A DNA stretch of 5,130 nt, from assembly GCA_023459535.1 (NCBI GenBank), contig JAEWTK010000203.1:1-5130 (forward strand), in the 5' to 3' direction. Origin of the DNA: Pseudomonadota bacterium (GTDB lineage: Bacteria; Pseudomonadota; Gammaproteobacteria; Burkholderiales; Methylophilaceae). The notes under the pieces are model-generated. The model was not told the DNA's origin, made no database searches, and saw nothing but the letters and a program-made list of their open reading frames with translations. Below, piece after piece: positions 1-5,130 of this stretch. Within the stretch, counting starts at the first letter, position 1; every line of letters starts with the position of its first letter. The translations under genes and the position numbers were made by a program.

Positions 1-549
1 CGCATTGATGCTGCCGGGTTGAAGCAGCGCCTGACGGATCGCGCGTTCCTGCGCAGCTTCATCTTCGCGCAGATCCTCTGGGGGAATCCTGATCTGCAGC
101 GATGCATCAACCAGTTGCTGATAGCGGCGAACCAGTCCTGGAAAGCGCTCCAGCGTGCTAAGGCTGGCTCGCTGATTGCGCTCGAACCAGGGTAAACGCT
201 CGTCGACATCGGCAACTGACAATGCCGTTAACCATAGGTAGAGATCGTGATTCCGTTCCTTTTGCGGAAAGTAATCGATAGATGCCGGGAGGCGTAAGCT
301 TTCCGAATCGCGCCAGGACAACTCGACCTTCTGACCGCTGCCGGCCACGCGTTGCAGCCAGCGCCTACGGCCGCCGTGGCGCATGGCTGGCGCGGCCACC
401 ACTTTCAGCCCGGCATCACCGCCCAGCGCACGAAAAAAGATCGATAGCGATTTGCTGATATCTTCCAGTCGAATGGCTGCTTCCGGATATCTTCGAACGG
501 CAGCGCTGGTGACAAGCCGATGCCAGACACTGCCAACCCATTCTTCCAT
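1..549 (-). CDS. norD: NorD, nitric oxide reductase activation protein (N-terminal part, cut by window edge)
   Basis: These are the first 183 codons of a gene that continues beyond the left edge of the window. The reading frame is open throughout and begins MEEWVGSVWHRLV. The start at 549 is preceded by CGGAG with a five-base spacer, which supports it. The fragment is soluble and charged, with no membrane segment, and contains the phrases DYFPQKERNHDLYLWLTALS and LSTLERFPGLVRRYQQLVD, which are typical of the N-terminal part of NorD. Full-length NorD proteins are around 600 residues and end in a von Willebrand factor A domain with a metal-binding site; that domain is not in this window. In the family NorD works with the NorQ ATPase to mature NorB, probably by loading non-haem iron. 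It sits 56 bases after norQ, which fits. The identification rests mainly on position plus these phrases, since the diagnostic vWA domain is missing. Confidence 0.88.
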   Translation of the reverse strand, partial: MEEWVGSVWHRLVTSAAVRRYPEAAIRLEDISKSLSIFFRALGGDAGLKVVAAPAMRHGGRRRWLQRVAGSGQKVELSWRDSESLRLPASIDYFPQKERNHDLYLWLTALSVADVDERLPWFERNQRASLSTLERFPGLVRRYQQLVDASLQIRIPPEDLREDEAAQERAIRQALLQPGSINA

Positions 550-577
550 CTGATCTCCGGATTCGGTTAAGATAACT

Positions 578-599
578 GGCCACTGACTATTCAGCGGCC
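578..599 (-). other. Inter-cistronic RNA hairpin between norQ and norD
   Basis: Read as minus-strand RNA, arms GGCCGCTGA and TCAGTGGCC form a nine-base-pair stem with one G-U pair and an ATAG loop. It lies 6 bases after the norQ stop and 28 bases before the norD start. The downstream sequence (AGTTATCTTAACC) has no real U-run, so it does not look like a full intrinsic terminator. A stability, processing or attenuation element is more likely. Confidence 0.55.
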
Positions 600-605
600 G
601 TGATG

Positions 606-1427
606 CTAATTGCCAAAAGTGGCTCTGATGACCTCGTGCAACGCTGCTGCGGTATCCGGGTCATCTGTCAGTGTTTCTATCAGCGCTGCGCGACAGGCGG
701 TTATCGGATCACAGCCATCCTTGATCAGGGTGGCGGCATATACCAGAAGGCGTGTGCTCGCCACCTCCTCCAGATCATGGTCGCGAAGCTCGCGGAAAGC
801 TGCAGCAATCGATACCAAACGTTTCGCAGTCATTCTATCGATGCCTGTTTCTCCTGTGACGATCTGTTCTTCAGTACTGGTATCAGGAAAGTCAAAACTC
901 AATGAAACGAAGCGCTGGCGGGTCGAGGGTTTCATGCTCTTCAGGAAGTTCTGGTAGCCGGGGTTGTAGGAAACCACCAGCATGAATTCGGGCGGCGCGG
1001 ACAATATCTCGCCGGTGCGGTCGATGGGTAGTATGCGGCGGTCATCGGCCAGTGGGTGCAGGACCACCGTCGTATCCTTGCGTGCTTCCACCACTTCATC
1101 CAGATAGCAAATGCCTCCCTGGCGAACGGCACGCGTCAATGGCCCGTCGCTCCAGATGGTTTCACCATTGCCAATGAGATGTCTGCCGACAAGGTCAGCA
1201 GCGGTCAGATCATCATGACATGCAACGGTGTACAGGGGCAGGTTGAGACGGTTTGCCATGTGCACGACAAAGCGTGTCTTGCCGCAGCCTGTTGGGCCCT
1301 TGATCAGGAGGGGCAGCTGGTTGCGCCAGGCACGCTCGAACATCTCTATCTCATTACTCTGCGGCCGATAGAATGGGATTGCCTGATCATCCTGAGTTTC
1401 CTTGTGCAATGCATATGGTGTGGCCAC
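606..1427 (-). CDS. norQ: NorQ, MoxR-family AAA+ ATPase for NOR activation
   Basis: This 273-residue protein is a complete single-domain AAA+ ATPase. Walker A is GPTGCGKT at residues 44-51, Walker B is ICYLDE at about 106-111, a sensor-1-like asparagine lies in SYNPGYQN near 155, arginine-finger candidates are in STRQRF near 168-173, and a sensor-2 arginine lies in STRLLV near 226. Length and sequence fit the NorQ/NirQ/CbbQ branch of MoxR ATPases. In that family the hexamer, with the vWA protein NorD, uses ATP to activate the NorCB complex at the cytoplasmic side of the membrane. The start is a GTG codon at 1427, preceded by CGGAG with a five-base spacer; no better ATG is in frame nearby. It follows norF by 18 bases and is followed by norD after 56 bases that contain a hairpin. 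Identification is firm, helped by the nor context, which distinguishes NorQ from CbbQ. Confidence 0.95.
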   Translation of the reverse strand: MATPYALHKETQDDQAIPFYRPQSNEIEMFERAWRNQLPLLIKGPTGCGKTRFVVHMANRLNLPLYTVACHDDLTAADLVGRHLIGNGETIWSDGPLTRAVRQGGICYLDEVVEARKDTTVVLHPLADDRRILPIDRTGEILSAPPEFMLVVSYNPGYQNFLKSMKPSTRQRFVSLSFDFPDTSTEEQIVTGETGIDRMTAKRLVSIAAAFRELRDHDLEEVASTRLLVYAATLIKDGCDPITACRAALIETLTDDPDTAAALHEVIRATFGN

Positions 1428-1445
1428 GATATCTCCGATTCAGTT

Positions 1446-1718
1446 TCAGCTATTCAAATAAGCCAGCGCGACAAAACTGCCAACCAGCAAAAAATAAGAA
1501 GGCATGATGAGTCTCCATCCCCAAGAGACGGATCTCAGTCCCATGAAGAAATTGGCGACCAGTTGACCTTTGATTAGTGAGATCATGAGCATGGTCAACA
1601 TGGGTAATGCTCCGACGAGATCCGACTCGCCGATAAAATAGGTCAGCAAGGTGAGCGTGAGCAGTGTTATCCAGATAAGGAAACTGCCGAACTCGAATCG
1701 TTGTTTGACTTGCTTCAT
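1446..1718 (-). CDS. norF: NorF, small membrane protein of the oxidase subunit IV type
   Basis: This 90-residue, very hydrophobic protein has three membrane segments at about residues 11-30, 36-59 and 67-87. The middle one carries LIKGQLVANFFMGLR, matching the conserved Lys...Phe-Met...Arg pattern of prokaryotic cytochrome c oxidase subunit IV and NorF proteins. In Paracoccus denitrificans, norE and norF are accessory genes of the nor operon that raise NOR activity; their biochemical role is not settled. The ATG at 1718 lies 7 bases after the norE stop. The only Shine-Dalgarno candidate is a GAG that overlaps that stop codon, so translation is probably coupled to norE. The gene is short and diverges quickly between species, so the name rests on size, topology, the subunit IV motif and position after norE. 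A generic subunit IV-family label would also be fair. Confidence 0.85.
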   Translation of the reverse strand: MKQVKQRFEFGSFLIWITLLTLTLLTYFIGESDLVGALPMLTMLMISLIKGQLVANFFMGLRSVSWGWRLIMPSYFLLVGSFVALAYLNS

Positions 1719-1725
1719 GTGGTGC

Positions 1726-2343
1726 TCAATGTATGACGTAGATCAATGGGAAAAGTATGATCCAGAGCAGATCCACCATGTGCCAGAAGGAGGCCCCAGT
1801 CTCGACGCCGACATGGTCGTGCCGGCTATATCCACCTCGTCTGGCTTTGGCAATGATGAAGCCGAGTATGATCATCCCCATCAAGACGTGCATCAGGTGA
1901 AAGAAGGTCAATGAAAGATAGAACATGTAAAAGGTATTGGTGCTCAATGAAATTCCGGCATCAAACTTCTCATTGAATTCGATCAGCTTGATCACCACAA
2001 AGAGGCCACCTAAAAGCAATGCCCCGCTGAGCCAGTTGGCACACTGCCGTGACAAACCCGATTTGATGGCTTTTACTGCGCAAGCTACAAAATAACTGCT
2101 GGTGATCAGCAACAAAGTGTTGATGAGTCCAGCCGTACGGTTCAGGGTTTGCTGTGATGCGTTGAATAGCTCGACATCGCCGGCACGACTGAACGCGTAG
2201 GCGATAAATAAAACGCCGAACGCCAGCATTTCTGCAAAGATGAAGATCCAGATGGCAAAATCACCAGGTAGCGCTTCCCGAGTACTCTCGGTCTGGCCAT
2301 TTGTTATTTCATGGTCAGTGATTTCAATGTCGTAGATTTTCAC
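1726..2343 (-). CDS. norE: NorE, cytochrome c oxidase subunit III-like protein
   Basis: This 205-residue membrane protein belongs to the haem-copper oxidase subunit III family. Five hydrophobic segments lie at about 29-51, 72-92, 103-121, 137-164 and 184-204. Family landmarks are GDFAIWIFIFAEM at 27-39, NTLLLITSS at 75-83, the paired histidines in FFHLMHVLMGM (H149, H152) and the end motif ETGASFWHMVDLLWI with E181, H188 and D191. It binds no redox cofactor. In nor clusters it is the NorE accessory protein, which increases NOR activity by an unknown route. The start is a GTG at 2343. A TAG stop lies only four codons upstream and no in-frame ATG occurs before the first membrane segment, so this start is nearly forced, yet no good Shine-Dalgarno sequence precedes it. 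It lies 78 bases after norB, past a hairpin, and 7 bases before norF. A subunit III of a true oxidase is unlikely, as no oxidase subunits I or II are nearby. Confidence 0.92.
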   Translation of the reverse strand: MKIYDIEITDHEITNGQTESTREALPGDFAIWIFIFAEMLAFGVLFIAYAFSRAGDVELFNASQQTLNRTAGLINTLLLITSSYFVACAVKAIKSGLSRQCANWLSGALLLGGLFVVIKLIEFNEKFDAGISLSTNTFYMFYLSLTFFHLMHVLMGMIILGFIIAKARRGGYSRHDHVGVETGASFWHMVDLLWIILFPLIYVIH

Positions 2344-2388
2344 TGTCGTTCTGAGCTATCTGGCTAATCAATTCATGCAAGCATTGCA

Positions 2389-2411
2389 GGCACCAACATT
2401 GAGTTGATGCC
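2389..2411 (-). other. Inter-cistronic RNA hairpin downstream of norB
   Basis: In minus-strand RNA, GGCATCAAC pairs with GTTGGTGCC over nine base pairs with one G-U pair, around a five-base loop (TCAAT). It begins 10 bases after the norB stop and ends about 45 bases before the norE GTG. A smaller stem (TGCAA/TTGCA, loop TGC) follows directly at about 2376-2388. There is no U-tract, so it looks like a 3' stabiliser or processing site for a norCB message rather than an intrinsic terminator. Confidence 0.6.
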
Positions 2412-2421
2412 AGCATCTGGA

Positions 2422-3825
<1,404 letters not shown>

Positions 3826-4251
3826 TTAACCTTCGATATTCGGTGGCCAGTTGCTGGTGTCGATCTCTGAGGCGTACTTCAGGAATGCCACCAGGTCATC
3901 CAGCTCCTGTTCGGTCAAATTGAACTGTGGCATCTGCCTGCGCCCGGGTGCCCCCGTCGGCATGGCTTTTATCCAGCCCTTGATGAACTCGGGCCCGCGC
4001 CTCTTGTAAACATTCCCCAGCTCAGGTGCAAAGTAAGCCCCTTCGCCAAGCATGGTGTGGCAGCCGATGCAGTTATTGACTTCCCAGACCTTCTTCCCAC
4101 GCTCGACAGATGGCGTCAGGTTGTGACTGTTGTCACGTTTGGGTGAGGTTTGCATGGTGTCGAATGTCAGAGCCAGGAAGAGCAGGAAAAAGAATACCGA
4201 CCCCCCGTAGAAGATATTGCGTGCCATGGATTTAGTGAACGTCGCACTCAT
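3826..4251 (-). CDS. norC: NorC, membrane-anchored cytochrome c subunit of nitric oxide reductase
   Basis: NorC receives electrons from periplasmic cytochromes and passes them to NorB. From the preferred start (ATG at 4251) it has 141 residues: an N-terminal MSATFTKSMARNIFYGGSVF, one membrane anchor at about 13-31, then a periplasmic mono-haem domain. The haem site is C61-I-G-C64-H65, followed by LGEGAYFAPELGNVY, and the methionine ligand is M107 in RRQMPQFNL. The C-terminus NWPPNIEG is typical of NorC. The frame opens six bases earlier at 4257, but the only Shine-Dalgarno (GGAG, 4259-4262) is one base from that ATG and seven from the ATG at 4251. The later start also gives the haem and G71/Y73 register I recall for P. 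aeruginosa NorC. The protein is about five residues shorter than that homologue, in the loop before the methionine. It is first in the operon, 27 bases before norB. Confidence 0.97.
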   Translation of the reverse strand: MSATFTKSMARNIFYGGSVFFFLLFLALTFDTMQTSPKRDNSHNLTPSVERGKKVWEVNNCIGCHTMLGEGAYFAPELGNVYKRRGPEFIKGWIKAMPTGAPGRRQMPQFNLTEQELDDLVAFLKYASEIDTSNWPPNIEG

Positions 4252-4258
4252 TGCCATT

Positions 4259-4262
4259 CTCC
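4259..4262 (-). promoter_or_regulatory. norC ribosome binding site deciding the start
   Basis: GGAG on the minus strand is followed by A, then ATG GCA ATG. The spacer is one base to the first ATG (4257), which is too short, and seven bases to the second (4251), which is normal. This favours initiation at 4251. Confidence 0.75.
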
Positions 4263-4387
4263 AAAGTTGTGTGGCGTGGTTTTTAAAAATCTAGAGTGAG
4301 GCAACTCGTGAAATCGTTAGATGCATCGATCTGATTCCGTTAACCTCTTGAACTTGCTAGAAATTTTTCACGCACAAACTTTATATC

Positions 4388-4400
4388 TAATTGATTGATA
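4388..4400 (-). promoter_or_regulatory. Candidate IHF binding site
   Basis: On the minus strand TATCAATCAATTA matches the IHF consensus WATCAANNNNTTR at every fixed position. An A/T-rich tract lies on its 5' side, as in strong IHF sites. It lies about 140 bases upstream of the norC start and may bend the promoter DNA. The match is visible; binding is inferred. Confidence 0.45.
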
Positions 4401-4408
4401 TTGTGTTT

Positions 4409-4443
4409 TTCATAAAAAAAACAAAAGAATTATTTTTTATGAA
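4409..4443. repeat. AT-rich 11-bp inverted repeat upstream of norC
   Basis: TTCATAAAAAA at 4409-4419 is the exact reverse complement of TTTTTTATGAA at 4433-4443, with a 13-base spacer. It has only one G-C pair per arm, so it is a poor terminator. It could be an operator, or a hairpin at the 5' end of the nor message if transcription starts near 4442. Confidence 0.6.
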
Positions 4444-4448
4444 TCTTT

Positions 4449-4477
4449 AATTTATCACAACATTCGCACATAAACAA
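4449..4477 (-). promoter_or_regulatory. Possible sigma70-type promoter for norC
   Basis: On the minus strand TTGTTT (4472-4477) and TAAATT (4449-4454) are separated by exactly 17 bases, each matching the -35 and -10 consensus at roughly four of six positions. Predicted transcription would start near 4442, giving a leader of about 190 bases. In such an AT-rich stretch other hexamer pairs could be drawn, so this is only a candidate. No sigma54 -24/-12 promoter was found on this strand. Confidence 0.25.
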
Positions 4478-4544
4478 TATTTTATATACATCTTATAGGG
4501 TAAAGTTTACTATGTAGGAACTTGGGATTGCATAACATCGAAAC

Positions 4545-4568
4545 CTGAGCTCTCGATGGATGGCTCAG
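4545..4568. repeat. Short inverted repeat overlapping the tandem repeat
   Basis: CTGAGC (4545-4550) and GCTCAG (4563-4568) are exact reverse complements with a 12-base loop. The right arm lies inside the first copy of the 13-bp tandem repeat, so the second copy could pair with the left arm as an alternative. Confidence 0.4.
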
Positions 4569-4589
4569 CTGGATGGCTCAGCTGGATGG
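4558..4589. repeat. 13-bp tandem repeat, about 2.5 copies
   Basis: GGATGGCTCAGCT occurs at 4558-4570 and again, identically, at 4571-4583, followed by a partial GGATGG at 4584-4589. The unit contains AGCT, and CAGCTG spans each junction. Perfect identity suggests recent slippage or a repeated protein-binding site. It lies just upstream of the FNR-like box. Confidence 0.85.
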
Positions 4590-4605
4590 GGTGAATACGT
4601 ACCGA

Positions 4606-4619
4606 TTGATACTTAACAA
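4606..4619. promoter_or_regulatory. Candidate FNR/DNR/NnrR box
   Basis: TTGAT-ACTT-AACAA matches the TTGAT-N4-ATCAA consensus of FNR, ANR, DNR and NnrR at nine of ten positions. Regulators of this family control nor operons in many denitrifiers. The box is 171 bases upstream of the cupin ATG and 354 bases from norC, so its distance fits the cupin gene better. With the box near -41.5, transcription towards the cupin gene would start near 4654. Confidence 0.5.
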
Positions 4620-4655
4620 TTTGCAAGTTGAAGCGTTAGGACTGCAATATCCTGG

Positions 4656-4677
4656 CTAGGGGGTGACCCAGCCCTAG
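4656..4677. promoter_or_regulatory. GC-rich dyad, possible operator or leader hairpin
   Basis: CTAGGG (4656-4661) and CCCTAG (4672-4677) are perfect arms around ten bases, themselves containing CCC that can pair with GGG at 4661-4663. It stands out as GC-rich against its surroundings. If the FNR-like box drives the cupin gene, this dyad would lie at the very 5' end of that transcript. Confidence 0.4.
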
Positions 4678-4688
4678 GCTATCTCGTC

Positions 4689-4734
4689 CATTCAAGTGAA
4701 GTGAATGTGGCAGAATCGATGTTCAAGTATGAAC
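4689..4734. repeat. Paired TTCAAGT dyads upstream of the cupin gene
   Basis: Two related dyads lie here: CATTCA-N7-TGAATG at 4689-4707, which contains TTCAAGTGAA (4691-4700), and GTTCA-AGTA-TGAAC at 4721-4734. Their shared TTCAAGT cores start at 4691 and 4722, 31 bases or about three helical turns apart. They could be a double operator for the plus-strand gene; no known regulator was matched. Confidence 0.4.
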
Positions 4735-4775
4735 TCGCTCAACTTATCCCGTCTCGATGGTTTGTAATATCTGGA

Positions 4776-4781
4776 AAGGAG
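4776..4781 (+). promoter_or_regulatory. Cupin gene ribosome binding site deciding the start
   Basis: AAGGAG lies eight bases before the ATG at 4790. The frame also has an ATG at 4757, but that start would place this Shine-Dalgarno inside the coding region and has none of its own. Confidence 0.8.
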
Positions 4782-4789
4782 TATTTATT

Positions 4790-5122
4790 ATGTCAATGCC
4801 GCACGCAAAATCCGGTGAACTGATCGATATCCGACCTCTTGGCAAAAGACTGAGTCAAACGGATTCGAGTACTCTGGTCAGGGCTGACCACCTGGAAGTC
4901 TTCCGGCTGAATCTTCCTGCCGGGAAGTCCACTCAAGAGCATAGGGCTGCAGGTAGCATCACAATACAGTGTCTGGAAGGAACCGTAGAGCTTGATGCTC
5001 ATAACCGCACTCAGGCACTTCGAGCGGGTAGCATGGTTTATCTGGCAGATGCAGAGCCCCATGCCGTCAGGGCCTTGGAAGATGCCTCTCTTCTGATCGC
5101 CGTCCTGTTGCACAGGGTGTAG
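4790..5122 (+). CDS. Small single-domain cupin protein of unknown function
   Basis: This 110-residue protein folds as one cupin barrel judging by its motifs; no signal peptide or membrane segment is seen, so it should be cytoplasmic. Cupin motif 1 is the stretch PAGKSTQEHRAAGSITIQCLEG (residues 43-64) and motif 2 is GSMVYLADAEPHAVRAL (80-96). Only one histidine of the usual HxH (H51) and the motif 2 histidine (H91) are present, and the usual glutamate of motif 1 is replaced, so metal binding may be weak or absent. Related small cupins carry an EHxAPGxI-type motif, but I know no established role. The start at 4790 has a strong AAGGAG; the ATG 33 bases upstream has none. It is divergent from norC and may share its regulation through the FNR-like box, so a part in NO or anaerobic stress is possible but unproven. 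The stop is eight bases from the window edge. Confidence 0.85.
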   Translation: MSMPHAKSGELIDIRPLGKRLSQTDSSTLVRADHLEVFRLNLPAGKSTQEHRAAGSITIQCLEGTVELDAHNRTQALRAGSMVYLADAEPHAVRALEDASLLIAVLLHRV

Positions 5123-5130
5123 CTGGTCAG

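Larger units (their letters stand above)
4252..4789. other. Divergent intergenic regulatory region between norC and the cupin gene
   Basis: These 538 bases separate two divergently oriented genes and contain no convincing coding sequence on either strand. The norC-proximal half is very AT-rich: 4381-4500 is about 19% GC by my count, with A- and T-tracts. The cupin-proximal half returns to about 50% GC and is dense with small repeats and dyads. It probably holds both promoters. Candidate elements inside it are listed separately. Confidence 0.7.

Noticed and set aside
1056..1577. 173-codon open frame on the plus strand
   Set aside because: Antisense to norQ and norF, where both minus-strand products are clearly real.
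2406..2417. GATGC-CA-GCATC palindrome after norB
   Set aside because: The loop would be two bases, and the bases are better used in the nine-base-pair hairpin at 2389-2411.
4317..4327. TAGATGCAT, similar to an NsrR half-site
   Set aside because: Only one half-site is visible and the partner half is not; the match to the 11-1-11 NsrR pattern is too weak to claim.
4391..4404. TTGATTGATATTGT as a second FNR-type box near norC
   Set aside because: The second half (ATTGT) matches ATCAA at only two of five positions; the IHF reading of the same bases is better.
4556..4594. 12-codon frame across the 13-bp tandem repeat
   Set aside because: No ribosome binding site; the repeat explains the sequence better than coding.
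4708..4724. TGGCAG...ATGTT as a sigma54 promoter on the plus strand
   Set aside because: The -24 GG is present but the essential -12 GC is GT, so the match fails.
4705..4767. Possible 20-residue leader peptide starting MWQNRCSSMN before the cupin gene
   Set aside because: No clear ribosome binding site, no run of regulatory codons and no terminator/antiterminator structure before the cupin start.

Overview
The window carries an almost complete cytochrome c-dependent nitric oxide reductase (cNOR) cluster. It lies on the minus strand in the order norC, norB, norE, norF, norQ, norD, with norD running off the left edge. A 538-base intergenic region separates it from a small cupin gene on the plus strand at the right end. 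NorC and NorB closely resemble, from memory, the Pseudomonas aeruginosa enzyme. Together with roughly 50% GC and well-formed Shine-Dalgarno sites, this points to a denitrifying (or at least NO-reducing) beta- or gammaproteobacterium. I cannot name a genus.

Layout, in transcription order on the minus strand. norC (start best placed at 4251) encodes the membrane-anchored haem c subunit and norB the 12-helix catalytic subunit with the haem b/b3/FeB site. A 78-base gap holding a strong RNA hairpin follows. Next come norE (oxidase subunit III-like), norF (small subunit IV-like membrane protein) and norQ (MoxR-type AAA+ ATPase) with gaps of only 7 and 18 bases. A second hairpin lies in the 56-base norQ-norD gap, and then the N-terminal 183 codons of norD. 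NorC passes electrons to NorB, which reduces two NO to N2O. NorQ and NorD are known as the ATPase/adaptor pair needed to activate NorB, probably by inserting FeB. NorE and NorF are accessory membrane proteins that raise activity.

The intergenic region (4252-4789) falls into two parts. Next to norC is a very AT-rich block (about 19% GC over 4381-4500 by my count) with an 11-bp inverted repeat, a perfect match to the IHF consensus and a possible sigma70 promoter. Next to the cupin gene is a more GC-balanced block with a 13-bp tandem repeat, an FNR/DNR-like box (TTGAT-N4-AACAA), a GC-rich dyad and repeated TTCAAGT-type dyads. No RNA gene, CRISPR array, insertion sequence or phage gene is visible.

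I see no wholly new system. The points worth checking are the two inter-cistronic hairpins that split the operon into a norCB part and accessory parts, the dense divergent regulatory region, and the cupin gene, whose metal site looks reduced and which may belong to the same NO or anaerobic response.
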